From an uncultured Bacillota bacterium (GTDB taxonomy: Bacteria; Bacillota; Clostridia; Peptostreptococcales; Anaerovoracaceae): a DNA stretch of 64,000 bases. Within the stretch, counting starts at the first letter, position 1. Each line of letters begins with the position of its first letter. Below the pieces are notes generated by a model, which made no database searches, was not told where the DNA came from, and was given only the letters and a program-made list of their open reading frames with translations. The stretch is from contig CASFAX010000006.1 in the NCBI GenBank assembly GCA_949292945.1, forward strand, positions 46,069-110,068, written 5' to 3'. A program made the position numbers and the translations under genes. This document shows positions 8,870 to 17,630 of the stretch, in pieces.

Positions 8870-9838
8870 ATGCAGGATCTGATTCTATACCTCGGAATGG
8901 CGGCCATAGGATATATAATCGCCAGCCGTCTGAGAAACAGCCGTGATAAATTCGGATGGACGGGAAAGGTACAGACAGCAGCCATAATAATACTTGTATT
9001 TACAATGGGGGCCAGGATGGGCTCAAACTCCGAAGTCACGGATAATCTGACTTCCATAGGGCTTTACTCTTTCATCATTACGGTGGTGGTAATGACCGTG
9101 TGCGTGGTCTTTGCCATACTGGCGCGTAAAATAGTAGGAGTAAACAGATACGGCGGCGTTGGGGAAGTGAACCCTGCGGACATAAACCACGGAAGCGGCC
9201 ACAAGGGAAAAGGCGGCTTTGACAGGATGACCTTTATCATCGTGGGAGCGGTAGCCGTTGGAATGGGTTCGGGCTATCTGTTTGTGGACAGGCTTTTCAG
9301 CGACTATGACACCTTTGACAGTGCGGCAGGTCTTGCAATTAAAATAGGGCTTTGCGTAATGCTGTTCTTCGTCGGCTTTGACCTGGGAATGGAGGGCACC
9401 GTATTTTCCAACATGAGAAAGATGGGGATCAGGGTGTTTGTGTTTCCCCTTGCCACTATAGTAGGAAGCCTTGCAGCCGCAGCACTCTGCTCGGTATTTC
9501 TTCCTCTGGGACTTAGAGAATCCCTTGCCGTAGGCGCAGGGTTCGGATGGTATTCCCTGGCTCCCGGAATGATACTTGAGAGCGGCCTTGTTACGGCAAG
9601 CGCCATTTCCTTTATGCATAACGTCATGCGTGAACTTTTCGGAATCATATTCATACCCGTGGTCGCTCAGAAAGTAGGCTATGTGGAGAGCATATGCCTT
9701 CCGGGAGCAGCTGCCATGGACGTATGCCTTCCGATAGTTGAAAAATACACTAACGGCAACGTAGCCGTATATTCGTTCATTTCAGGATTAATCGTGTCGC
9801 TGGCGGTACCGGTTCTGGTGCCGATAATGCTTGGATAA
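8870..9838 (+). CDS. LysO-family (DUF340) membrane exporter
   Basis: 322 residues with about eight predicted helices in two halves joined by a hydrophilic loop (around residues 95-120). It resembles LysO/YbjE, a lysine exporter: an N-terminal half starting LYLGMAAIGYIIASRL, then FFVGFDLGMEGTVF, FGWYSLAPGMIL and PGAAAMDVCLPIVEKYTNGN. Export of lysine or a related amino acid is inferred from the family. A transglutaminase-fold gene follows 21 bases later, probably on the same transcript. For an amino-acid fermenter an exporter could relieve overload during peptide uptake. Confidence 0.75.
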   Translation: MQDLILYLGMAAIGYIIASRLRNSRDKFGWTGKVQTAAIIILVFTMGARMGSNSEVTDNLTSIGLYSFIITVVVMTVCVVFAILARKIVGVNRYGGVGEVNPADINHGSGHKGKGGFDRMTFIIVGAVAVGMGSGYLFVDRLFSDYDTFDSAAGLAIKIGLCVMLFFVGFDLGMEGTVFSNMRKMGIRVFVFPLATIVGSLAAAALCSVFLPLGLRESLAVGAGFGWYSLAPGMILESGLVTASAISFMHNVMRELFGIIFIPVVAQKVGYVESICLPGAAAMDVCLPIVEKYTNGNVAVYSFISGLIVSLAVPVLVPIMLG

Positions 9839-9859
9839 TTTTAACCGGAGGAAAAGAAA

Positions 9860-11281
9860 ATGGACTTATCTTATGTGAAAACCCTTGATGTGGACATGCC
9901 GGAAGAGCTGGTAAGACTTAAATATGCAGGCATGTTTGACGACTTTGAGAAGCGGGCGGCATATCACCTTTCACGTCCCGAACTTCCCGAGGCTCTGAAG
10001 AAGAGAATCGAGCTCGAAATTCACAATGCAAAGCTCATAAAGAGGGAGTACACCCTTACGGAAGATGAGCTGGTTAAGGGAATCGCAGAGTACGCCCCGG
10101 GATTTACGAAGGCAGACCTCGACAAAATCGCAGACAGTCTGGACTACGTTATCATCGAAGGCGAAAAACGCTACGTGTCCTTCAGCGTCAGAGCTCTTTT
10201 TAAATCCCATCCTGTACTCATGAACTGGCCGGGAAGCACTCACAAAAAAGACGACAGAACCTTCCTTGAAGGCGTCATAGCCAGAATGAAGGAAAAGGGC
10301 GGTCTCGCCGTGGATATCGATATAACCACCGGAATGGAGATAGATGAAGAAGTCGCAAAAGGCGCCGATCTTAAAGTTCACGTGCCGTTTCCTACAGAAA
10401 AGGCTTTCGGCATGAAAAACGTCAGGTTCATAGAATCGGAAGGTGAGTGTGAAATAGCTCCGGATACGGCCCTTCAGAGAACGGCATGCTTTACCGCAAA
10501 AGGTGATGACAGGAGAAGGTTCACTCTGCGCACCGGCGGAACATATGAAGTCAAGTATATGTCATTTGAGGAGATGAAGAAACTTCACGATGAGGCAGTT
10601 GCAAGAGGGGAAACCCTGCCTGAGTTCAGCGCGCCCGGCCCTGACACAAAGGACGGAGTATGGGAAAGCGATTTATCCGAAAAGGCTCCGCAGATAATGT
10701 TTACGCCTTTCATAAAGGCTCTTTCGGAGAAAATCGTCGGAGATGAAACGGATAAGCTCCTCATCGCAAAGAGAATTTACGATTACATGGTAAAAAACTT
10801 CAGATACTCCTACGTTCGCGACTACGCATCCATAGAGAATCTGTCCGAATACTTTGCTCTTCGGGGAAGAGGAGACTGCGGACTTCAGGCCCTGCTTTTC
10901 ATAGTGCTGGCAAGGTACAACGGAATTCCTGCAAGGTGGCAGTCCGGAATTACCACTGAGCCTGACGGAGCAGGAAGCCACGACTGGGCAGCCGCATATT
11001 TTGTCGGCGTAGGCTGGAGACCTGTTGACCCGTCCTACGGCGGAGGTGAGGTCAGAAACGGCACAGACGGCAACGCCGACTTCTACTTTGGCAACACCGA
11101 CCCGTACAGATGGATATTCAATGTGGATATTCAGGAGGAGTTCATGCCGCCGAAGAGCCACTACAGGTGCGATCCTTACGACAGCCAGATAGGCGAAGCC
11201 GAAACAGCGGACATGCAGATTACATACGCCAACATCGACTTCATCAGAAAGTTCAACGTGAGAGAAGAGCGGGAGATATAG
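9860..11281 (+). CDS. Transglutaminase-like (papain-fold) domain protein
   Basis: 473 residues without an obvious signal peptide, so probably cytoplasmic. The N-terminal half is not recognised. The C-terminal half holds a transglutaminase-like core with Cys in GRGDCGLQALLF, His in GSHDWAAAYF and Asp in WRPVDPSYG, the expected catalytic triad. Such proteins act as peptidases or amide-group enzymes rather than true cross-linkers. The start follows CCGGAGGAAA. It lies just after the LysO-like exporter, suggesting peptide or amino-acid handling (inference). The substrate is unknown. Confidence 0.7.
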   Translation: MDLSYVKTLDVDMPEELVRLKYAGMFDDFEKRAAYHLSRPELPEALKKRIELEIHNAKLIKREYTLTEDELVKGIAEYAPGFTKADLDKIADSLDYVIIEGEKRYVSFSVRALFKSHPVLMNWPGSTHKKDDRTFLEGVIARMKEKGGLAVDIDITTGMEIDEEVAKGADLKVHVPFPTEKAFGMKNVRFIESEGECEIAPDTALQRTACFTAKGDDRRRFTLRTGGTYEVKYMSFEEMKKLHDEAVARGETLPEFSAPGPDTKDGVWESDLSEKAPQIMFTPFIKALSEKIVGDETDKLLIAKRIYDYMVKNFRYSYVRDYASIENLSEYFALRGRGDCGLQALLFIVLARYNGIPARWQSGITTEPDGAGSHDWAAAYFVGVGWRPVDPSYGGGEVRNGTDGNADFYFGNTDPYRWIFNVDIQEEFMPPKSHYRCDPYDSQIGEAETADMQITYANIDFIRKFNVREEREI

Positions 11282-11358
11282 GAAGTCTTTAGGCTAGGCT
11301 CTATGACCAGGCTTTATATAGTGAGATTCGCGATTTGCGATTATGCGCGATTATGAAG

Positions 11359-11406
11359 GTGTTCGATGCAAAACCGGTTTTCTGCCGGAAACATCGAACA
11401 CTTTTT
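11359..11406 (+). terminator. Terminator of the LysO/transglutaminase operon
   Basis: GTGTTCGATG (11359-11368) pairs perfectly with CATCGAACAC (11392-11401), followed by TTTTT. It is the first of three hairpins built on the same stem word. Confidence 0.75.
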
Positions 11407-11560
11407 CGATGTCATGAGATGTTTTCGGGGGTCACATCGAACTTTTAGGGTCAGGAGCGGGGTTTTGCGACACAAATGTTCGATGTGATCGGCATTTTCA
11501 GCCTTTGGGGTAGAAAAAACGTTCGGTATGGGCGCGGAAATCCGGCTTTGACATCGAACA
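11359..11560. repeat. Three successive hairpins with the same stem word (TGTTCGATGT / ACATCGAACA)
   Basis: The word occurs six times, alternating in orientation: 11361, 11391, 11405, 11434, 11478 and 11551. This gives stems 11359-11368/11392-11401 (10 bp), 11405-11412/11434-11441 (8 bp) and 11478-11487/11551-11560 (10 bp). The surrounding gene-free stretch 11282-11692 otherwise holds only the two terminators. The repeated stem beyond the first terminator has no explanation from the genes here. Confidence 0.7.
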
Positions 11561-11636
11561 GCCGTCTCGTAACAATCTGCCTCGGAACGGACCGCCCCGG
11601 AACAAACTGCCCCGCATCATGGCATATTTATCGCGT

Positions 11637-11666
11637 AAAAAACCCCTGCGCCAGACACAGGGGTTT
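11637..11666 (-). terminator. Terminator of lexA
   Basis: AACCCCTG and CAGGGGTT form an 8-bp stem with a 9-base loop. Read leftward it runs into six T. It sits 27 bases after the lexA stop codon. Confidence 0.85.
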
Positions 11667-11692
11667 ATGATGCTTACCGGGAGCTGTTAAAC

Positions 11693-12343
11693 TTAACTCA
11701 GATACCTGAACACGCCTTTTACCTTTCCCAGGATTCTGGCGTCGTCTACGATTATAGGATCCATGGTGTCGTTTTCAGGCTGGAGCCTTACGTGGCCGTC
11801 TTCTCTGTAGAATGTCTTTACGGTGGCTTCGCTCTCAAAGTCGCCTTCCACCATGGCGACGACTATTTCGCCGTTGTATGCGGTATTCTGCTGCTGGACG
11901 AGGATGAGGTCGCCGTCCATTATGCCTGCATTTATCATGCTTTCGCCCTTGACTTTAAGCATGAAGCTGTCGCCGCTTACAAAACCTGCAGGTACCGGAA
12001 ATGTATCCTCTATGTTCTCCTCCGCAAGGATAGGCGTTCCTGCGGCGACGTTTCCAACGACCGGAACGTCGACCACATCCTCCCGGGATGAGGAAACATT
12101 GGAAATGGTTTCGGATTTATCGTATGAGTCGCTTTCAACCAGCATGAGGGCCCGTGGCTTGGCAGGATCCTTCTTAAGGTAGCCCTGCTCCACCAGGCTT
12201 GCTATATCCTTATGAACCGTGGATGTGGACTTGATTCCCAGAGCTGCGCCTATCTCCCTTACCGTAGGGGGATAGCCTTTGGCTCTAAGTTCTTTTCTCA
12301 TGAAGGACAGTATCTTCTGTTCCCGTTCCTGCTGCTTTGACAT
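11693..12343 (-). CDS. lexA: LexA SOS repressor
   Basis: 216 residues. An N-terminal winged helix-turn-helix (residues 1-65, with PPTVREIGAALGIKSTSTVHK) is followed by the autoprotease domain. The cleavage site Ala101-Gly102 (NVAAGTPI), nucleophile Ser135 (GESMINAG) and Lys176 (ATVKTF) are all present. It represses DNA-damage genes and is cleaved when RecA forms filaments. AAGGAACG lies just before the start. A Firmicutes-type LexA box overlaps its own -35 region, consistent with autoregulation. Confidence 0.96.
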   Translation of the reverse strand: MSKQQEREQKILSFMRKELRAKGYPPTVREIGAALGIKSTSTVHKDIASLVEQGYLKKDPAKPRALMLVESDSYDKSETISNVSSSREDVVDVPVVGNVAAGTPILAEENIEDTFPVPAGFVSGDSFMLKVKGESMINAGIMDGDLILVQQQNTAYNGEIVVAMVEGDFESEATVKTFYREDGHVRLQPENDTMDPIIVDDARILGKVKGVFRYLS

Positions 12344-12367
12344 GGGCGTTCCTTTCAGATTTACTCA

Positions 12368-12386
12368 GTATACATACTATATGTAC
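12368..12386. promoter_or_regulatory. Imperfect palindrome just downstream of the lexA promoter
   Basis: GTATACATACTATATGTAC reads nearly the same on both strands (7 of 9 half-site positions). It lies between the lexA -10 and start codon, so it could be a second operator, but it does not match the LexA consensus. Confidence 0.35.
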
Positions 12387-12390
12387 GTCC

Positions 12391-12429
12391 AGTATATCAC
12401 GGCTCATGGAAAAAGTAAACATCTGTTCG
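12391..12429 (-). promoter_or_regulatory. lexA promoter with overlapping LexA (SOS) box
   Basis: Read leftward: TTTACT (12414-12419), 17-base spacer, TATACT (12391-12396). The sequence CGAACAGATGTTTA (12416-12429 on the minus strand) fits the Firmicutes box CGAAC-N4-GTTCG except at the last two positions, and it overlaps the -35 element. Confidence 0.65.
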
Positions 12430-12446
12430 TCAAATTCACTGCGCCC

Positions 12447-12475
12447 TTGACAGTCCGGGCGACTTATGGTATCAT
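12447..12475 (+). promoter_or_regulatory. Promoter of the rimP-nusA-infB operon
   Basis: TTGACA, 17-base spacer, TATCAT, 80 bases before the rimP start codon. Confidence 0.8.
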
Positions 12476-12503
12476 AAACGTCGGCTAAGAATATTTTTTA
12501 CCG

Positions 12504-12535
12504 GAAAGAGTGGGAAAAACCCACTCTTTCAGTTT
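12504..12535 (+). promoter_or_regulatory. Leader hairpin of the rimP operon, possible attenuator
   Basis: An 11-bp perfect stem (12504-12514 with 12520-12530) and 5-A loop sits between the promoter and the rimP ribosome binding site, followed by AGTTTTG. It looks like a weak terminator inside the 5' leader. NusA-dependent autoregulation would be plausible but is inference. Confidence 0.55.
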
Positions 12536-12555
12536 TGTACGGGAGACATTTTTAC

Positions 12556-13038
12556 ATGGCAAAGGTTAAGATAACTGATTACACCAGAGACACGCTGGCC
12601 GGATTCCTCGCCGAGAACGGACTGGAGCTTTACGACTGCGAGTACGTGAAGGAAGGAAGGGACAGATTTCTCAGGGTGTACATAGACAAGGTGCAGACAG
12701 GTGAAGAGGAAAGCTTCATAAGCACTGACGACTGCGAGCTCGTGAGCAGATATTTAAGCGACAGGCTGGATGAGGACGATCCGGTGGAGGAAAACTATTA
12801 TCTGGAGGTTTCGTCGCCGGGAATGGACAGAAAGCTTTCAAGGCCGGAGCACTTTGCACGCTTTGTTGGAAGACCTGTAGACATTAAGCTGTATAAAGGC
12901 TTTGACGGAAAGAAGGAATTCTCCGGAGAGCTTGCAGGCTTTGACGGAGAGAAGATAAAGATTGAAACAGAAGACGGAAAGGAATACGAATTCACTTTGG
13001 ACGAAATCGCCAAAGCGAGCCTTTCGGTAGTTTTTTAG
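12556..13038 (+). CDS. rimP: Ribosome maturation factor RimP
   Basis: 160 residues. RimP assists 30S subunit assembly. Seen are the N-terminal alpha/beta domain (GLELYDCEYVKEGRDRFLRVYIDK, residues read in parts), the loop EVSSPGMDRKL and the C-terminal SH3-like domain. ATG 12556 follows GGGAGA by nine bases; an upstream TTG at 12535 lies before this site and is rejected. It is the first gene of the operon, directly before nusA as in other Firmicutes. Confidence 0.94.
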   Translation: MAKVKITDYTRDTLAGFLAENGLELYDCEYVKEGRDRFLRVYIDKVQTGEEESFISTDDCELVSRYLSDRLDEDDPVEENYYLEVSSPGMDRKLSRPEHFARFVGRPVDIKLYKGFDGKKEFSGELAGFDGEKIKIETEDGKEYEFTLDEIAKASLSVVF

Positions 13039-13063
13039 GATATACTTGCCAAGGAGGTTAAAA

Positions 13064-14302
13064 ATGAACAGAGAGTTTATCGAGGCAATCGACGAGCTTG
13101 AAAAAGAGAAACACATATCTAAAGATATCCTCTTTGAGGCCATCGAGACTGCCCTCGTGTCGGCGTATAAGAAAAATTACGGCACGAGTCAGAATGTCCG
13201 GGTGGATATCGACAGAGAAACGGGAGACATCGCAGTCCTCATGAGGCTTGAGGTAGTAGGCGAAGTTACGGACGACATGGTGGAGATTTCTCTGGAAGAA
13301 GCCCAGGCCATAGACCCGAGGTATGAGATAGGCGACTTCATAGAATTTCAGGTTACGCCGGGAGACTTCGGAAGAATTGCCGCTCAGACGGCTAAACAGG
13401 TAGTCGTTCAGAGAATAAGGGAAGCCGAAAGAGGAATGATCTTCGACGACTTCATAACCCGTCAGGGAGAGATAATAACCGGAATTGTCCAGAGAAAGAG
13501 CGGGGAGACACTCTTCGTCGACATAGGAAGGACTGAAGGGATCCTGCCGGCCAACGAGCAGGTTCGCGGTGAACACTACGAGGTGAACCAGAGAATCAAG
13601 GCCTACATAATGGACGTAAAGAAGACAACCAAGGGACCTCAGGTGTTCCTTTCAAGGTCTCACCCGGGTCTTGTGAAGAGGCTGTTCGAGCTGGAGGTTC
13701 CGGAAATTGCTGACGGCACCGTTGAGATAAGAGGCATAGCCAGAGAGGCAGGTTCCAGAACGAAAATCGCCGTATACACCGAGTATGAAAACGTGGATCC
13801 TGTGGGAGCATGCGTCGGAACGAGGGGAAGCAGAGTTCAGGCCATAGTGGACGAGCTTCACGGAGAGAAAATAGACATAATCCCGTGGAGCGACATTCCT
13901 GAGGAACTCATAAGCAACGTTCTGAGTCCGGCCAAGGTGGAAAGAGTTATAATTTCGGGAGACGAAAAGGTGGCCACCGCCATCGTTCCCGACTATCAGC
14001 TTTCCCTTGCCATAGGAAGAGAAGGCCAGAACGTAAGGCTTGCCGCCAAAGTGAGCGGATGGAAGATAGATATAAAGAGTCAGAGCCAGTATGAAGAGGC
14101 AATGGAAGACTACGACGGATACGAAGAGTACGGTGACGACTACGACGATTACGACGAGGATTTTGAGGAAAATCTTCCGGAAGAACCGGATGATGAAGCC
14201 CCGGAAGAAGGCAGTGAAAATGAAGCGGATACAGATGCAGAGGAAGCTTCGGAGAGCGTGCCTTCAGAGGATCCGGAGGTGACGGAAGTTGAAGAAGAAT
14301 AG
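13064..14302 (+). CDS. nusA: Transcription termination/antitermination factor NusA
   Basis: 412 residues. The N-terminal RNA-polymerase-binding domain starts MNREFIEAIDEL. It is followed by an S1 domain (about 135-200) and two KH domains (about 200-340; VGACVGTRGSRVQ and LAIGREGQNVRLAAK). The last ~70 residues form a strongly acidic, Asp/Tyr/Glu-rich tail rather than the AR repeats of proteobacteria. ATG 13064 follows AAGGAGG. NusA modulates pausing, termination and ribosomal RNA antitermination. The next gene overlaps its end by 14 bases. Confidence 0.96.
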   Translation: MNREFIEAIDELEKEKHISKDILFEAIETALVSAYKKNYGTSQNVRVDIDRETGDIAVLMRLEVVGEVTDDMVEISLEEAQAIDPRYEIGDFIEFQVTPGDFGRIAAQTAKQVVVQRIREAERGMIFDDFITRQGEIITGIVQRKSGETLFVDIGRTEGILPANEQVRGEHYEVNQRIKAYIMDVKKTTKGPQVFLSRSHPGLVKRLFELEVPEIADGTVEIRGIAREAGSRTKIAVYTEYENVDPVGACVGTRGSRVQAIVDELHGEKIDIIPWSDIPEELISNVLSPAKVERVIISGDEKVATAIVPDYQLSLAIGREGQNVRLAAKVSGWKIDIKSQSQYEEAMEDYDGYEEYGDDYDDYDEDFEENLPEEPDDEAPEEGSENEADTDAEEASESVPSEDPEVTEVEEE

Positions 14303-14558
14303 CGTGCCCATGAGGCGATGCGTAGGCTGCATGGAATCGAAGCCGAAAAGCGAGCTCATCAGAGTCGCCTTCTATGAAGGAAAGATTTCTCTCGATGAGA
14401 CGGGAAGGGCCAAGGGCAGAGGAGCTTATCTCTGCAGGAACCCCGAGTGCTTCGACAAGGCGGAAAAGCGCAAAGCCTTCAACAGAGCCTTCCAGACGAA
14501 CATAGACAGGAAGGCGGTAGAGGCGCTTATGACGGAGATCCGAAATGAACAGGAGTAA
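14289..14558 (+). CDS. rnpM: YlxR family RNA-binding protein (RnpM)
   Basis: 89 residues of the DUF448/YlxR family, with PMRRCVGCMESKPKSELIRV and the two Cys pairs typical of the group. In B. subtilis this protein binds and modulates RNase P (literature knowledge). The TTG at 14289 is chosen because GGAGGTG precedes it by seven bases and the family N-terminus is a short basic MKK stretch; ATG 14310 is the alternative. It overlaps nusA and is itself overlapped by the next gene, implying coupled translation. Confidence 0.88.
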   Translation: MKKNSVPMRRCVGCMESKPKSELIRVAFYEGKISLDETGRAKGRGAYLCRNPECFDKAEKRKAFNRAFQTNIDRKAVEALMTEIRNEQE

Positions 14559-14874
14559 GCTGGAGAGCTACATGGGCTTTGCCGCAAAATCGAGGAATAT
14601 GGTTACGGGATACAATACGTGTATGCTGATGATGAAGAAAAGGCAGATAAAGCTCCTCGTAGTGGCCTCCGACCTGTCGGAAAATACCAGAAAGAAGATG
14701 CTGGCTCTCGCTGAAGCCGGCAATGTAAGATACAGAGTCTTCGGCGATGTGGAAAGCCTTTCCCGGATGACGGGAAAACGGGGGAAGGGCATTTACGGAA
14801 TAACGGATTTTCACTTTGCCGAGATTATCGGAACGGAGATTGACCGGATTCAATCGGAAAGGGAGGTGTTCTGA
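14545..14874 (+). CDS. YlxQ, L7Ae/L30e-type RNA-binding protein
   Basis: 109 residues of the L7Ae/YlxQ family (FAAKSRNMVTGYNTCM, KLLVVASDLSENTRKKM), an RNA-binding fold of unclear role that lies between rnpM and infB in Firmicutes. It overlaps the previous gene by 14 bases, and its TGA shares bases with the infB ATG. Confidence 0.85.
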   Translation: MNRSKLESYMGFAAKSRNMVTGYNTCMLMMKKRQIKLLVVASDLSENTRKKMLALAEAGNVRYRVFGDVESLSRMTGKRGKGIYGITDFHFAEIIGTEIDRIQSEREVF

Positions 14875-17601
14875 TGGCTATGAAGGTACATGAACTTGCC
14901 AAAGAAATGAATCTTAATAGCAAGGACATTATAGAACGCGCAGAAAAGCTCGGAATTAGCGTAAAGAGCCACATGAGCGTTCTGTCTGATTCAGATATAG
15001 AAAAAATCAAGGAGGGAAGGAAACCGGCGGCCCCTGCGGCGTCAGGCCATATGGGAGCCGGAGTGAGACCGCAGGCACCTGCGGGAAGACCGGGAAGAAG
15101 GCCGCCTATAGGAAGACCTATAGTCGATAACGACTACCTTGAGAACAAGCATAAAAAGCACGACGAAAAGAAAGCGGAGCCGAAGGCGGAAGCTGCACCG
15201 GAAAAGGAAACCGAAAAGAAGGCTTCCGCTCCTGAAGCAGCTCCTAAGGAAACGCCAAAGGCTGCCGCACCTGAGGTACCGGCGCCAAAGGCAGCAGCCG
15301 GGGAGAAGGCCGCGCCTAAGAAGGAAACAGCTGCAAAGAAAACTCCTGAGAAGGAGAGCGTAACTCCATCCATACCGGGAAGGCAGACCCTTAAGATAAT
15401 AACCAAGGCCGAAGACGTAAGAGCGGCAGAAGCTGCCAGAAAAGCCAGAGCCGAGGAAAAGGCCGCCGAGAGAGCTGCGGAGAGAAAGAACGAAAAATCT
15501 TCCGAAAAGGGTCAGGGACGCAGAGCAGACGGCCGCGGAAAAGGCCCTAGAAGAGGGGACAGACCGGAAAGACCTGGAAGGCGCAAAGGGCGGCAGGGAT
15601 GACCATGGAAACCGCAGAGGCCCGGCTCCGAGAAGAGAGCAGCCTGCAGCTTCCGGACGCGACGACGGAAGAGGAGATCACGCAGGACGCTCCGACCGCA
15701 AGAAACACGACAAGCACGAAAAGGACAAGGGAAGAAACAAGTTCGAGAAGTTCGAGAAGAAGTCTCTTGAGAAGCAGACGAGAAAGAAGCACGTCAAGGC
15801 AAAACCTGCCCAGACGGAGCCTGAAATCGAGGCAGAACCGTTACCTGAGGGAACCATCGTCCTCAACGTTCCTATTACTGTTGCAGGTTTCTGCGAACAG
15901 ACCGAAGTTTCAACTTCCAAGGTAATCATGACCCTGATGAAGCTTGGAATCATGGCCAACATAAACCAGACCATAGACGAGGATACGGTTATGATCCTGG
16001 CGGAAGAACTGGGACTTACAGTTGCGATAGGAAATGTAGAGGAAGAAGAAGTGGAGGAAGGCCTGGAGCTCTTTGAGGACAGAGAGCAGGATCTTAAGCC
16101 TAGACCTCCTATTATCACCGTAATGGGTCACGTAGACCACGGTAAGACTTCCCTCCTTGACGCCATAAGAAAGACCAACGTCACCGCATCGGAGTCCGGC
16201 GGAATCACCCAGCACATCGGTGCTTCCGAGGTAAGAATTAACGGACAGAAGATAGTGTTCCTTGATACGCCGGGTCACGAAGCGTTTACGGCTATGCGTG
16301 CCCGTGGAGCCCACGTAACCGATATTGCGGTTCTCGTAGTTGCGGCAGACGACGGCGTAATGCCTCAGACCGTGGAATCCATAAGCCACGCAAAGGCTGC
16401 GGGAGTTCCTATCATCGTTGCCATAAACAAGATGGATAAGCCGGGTGCAAACCCTGACAGAGTAAAGCAGGAGCTTGCTGAGCACGGAGTCCTGGTAGAA
16501 GACTGGGGCGGAGACGTTATCAGCGTTCCGGTATCTGCAAAGACGGGAGATGGCATAGTAAATCTCCTTGAGATGATACTCCTTCAGGCGGAGATGATGG
16601 AACTTCGGGCAAATCCTGACAGACTTGCAATGGGTTCCGTAATAGAAGCAAGGCTCGACAAGTCAAAGGGCCCTGTTGCCACCCTTCTCGTAACCAACGG
16701 AACTCTTCATTCGGGACAGAGCATCGTAGCCGGAACGTGCGCAGGAAGAATAAGGCTCATGACCGACTACAAGGGAAAGACCATAAAGAAGGCCGGCCCT
16801 GCTACGGCGGTGGAGGTTCTGGGTCTTACGGACGTTCCTCAGGCGGGAGACGAGTTCAACGCCGTTAAGGAAGATAAGATCGCAAGGGAAATCGCAGAGC
16901 ACAGAAAGGAAAAGCTGAGAGAGGAAGTTCTGGCAAGAAACGCAAGCACCACCCTGGAGCAGCTGTTCAGCCAGATTCAGGAAGGCGAAGTAAAGGAACT
17001 GAACCTTATCATCAAGGGAGACGTTCAGGGCTCCGTCGGCGCTCTCGTATCCTCCCTGGAAAAACTGAACAACGAAAGCGTAAAGGTGAACATCATTCAC
17101 ACCGGCGTAGGTACCGTAACGGAATCCGACGTAATGCTGGCAGGAACTTCCGGCTCCGTAATCATAGGATTCAACGTAAGACCGAGCACGGCCGTTCAGA
17201 CCATGGCTGACAGAGAAAACATCCAGATCAGAACGTACCGCGTAATCTACGACGTAATAGACGACGTTGAAAACGCCATGAAGGGTATGCTGGATCCTGA
17301 GTTCAAGGAAGAGATACTCGGAAAGGCTGAAATCAGAAACACCTTCAAGGTGCCTGGAGTCGGCATCGTAGGAGGAGCTTACGTAACCGAGGGCAAAATC
17401 GTAAGAAATGCCGACGTAAGGCTGGTAAGAGACGGCATCGTAATCCACGAGGGAAAGATTTCTTCCCTGAAGAGATTCAAGGACGACGCAAAGGAAGTTG
17501 CAAGCGGATACGAGTGCGGTATCGGCATAGAAAACTACAACGACATAAAGGAAGGCGACGTAATCGAATGCTTCCACATGGTGGAAATCGAGCGCAAGTA
17601 A
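14874..17601 (+). CDS. infB: Translation initiation factor IF-2 (reading frame shifted once in this sequence)
   Basis: IF-2 is split into two frames here. Frame one runs 14874-15602: N-terminal domain [18 protein letters not shown], then a Lys/Ala/Glu/Pro-rich linker. The second frame continues the linker (for example [20 protein letters not shown]) and carries the N2 domain, G domain with GHVDHGKT and NKMD, and the C-terminal domains to 17601. Removing one G from AAAGGG at 15585-15590 restores one frame of 908 residues, and the full span is one base more than a multiple of three. The first ATG in the second frame is 15928. The factor is essential, so an assembly error or a translational +1 shift is likelier than a null mutation. 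The start follows GGGAGGTG. Confidence 0.88.
15582..15602 (+). other. infB: Frameshift site in infB
   Basis: Frame one reads CGC AAA GGG CGG CAG GGA TGA and stops at 15602. Skipping one G gives GGC GGC AGG GAT GAC and continues in the downstream frame, which has no upstream start codon before 15928. Confidence 0.75.
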
Positions 17602-17630
17602 GGATGTCTGAAGGAAAGGTAAGCTGAAAT

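Noticed and set aside
15599..15925. Separate gene starting ATGA at the end of the first infB frame
   Set aside because: The frame is the third one; the infB-like linker composition continues in another frame, so the overlap is coincidental.
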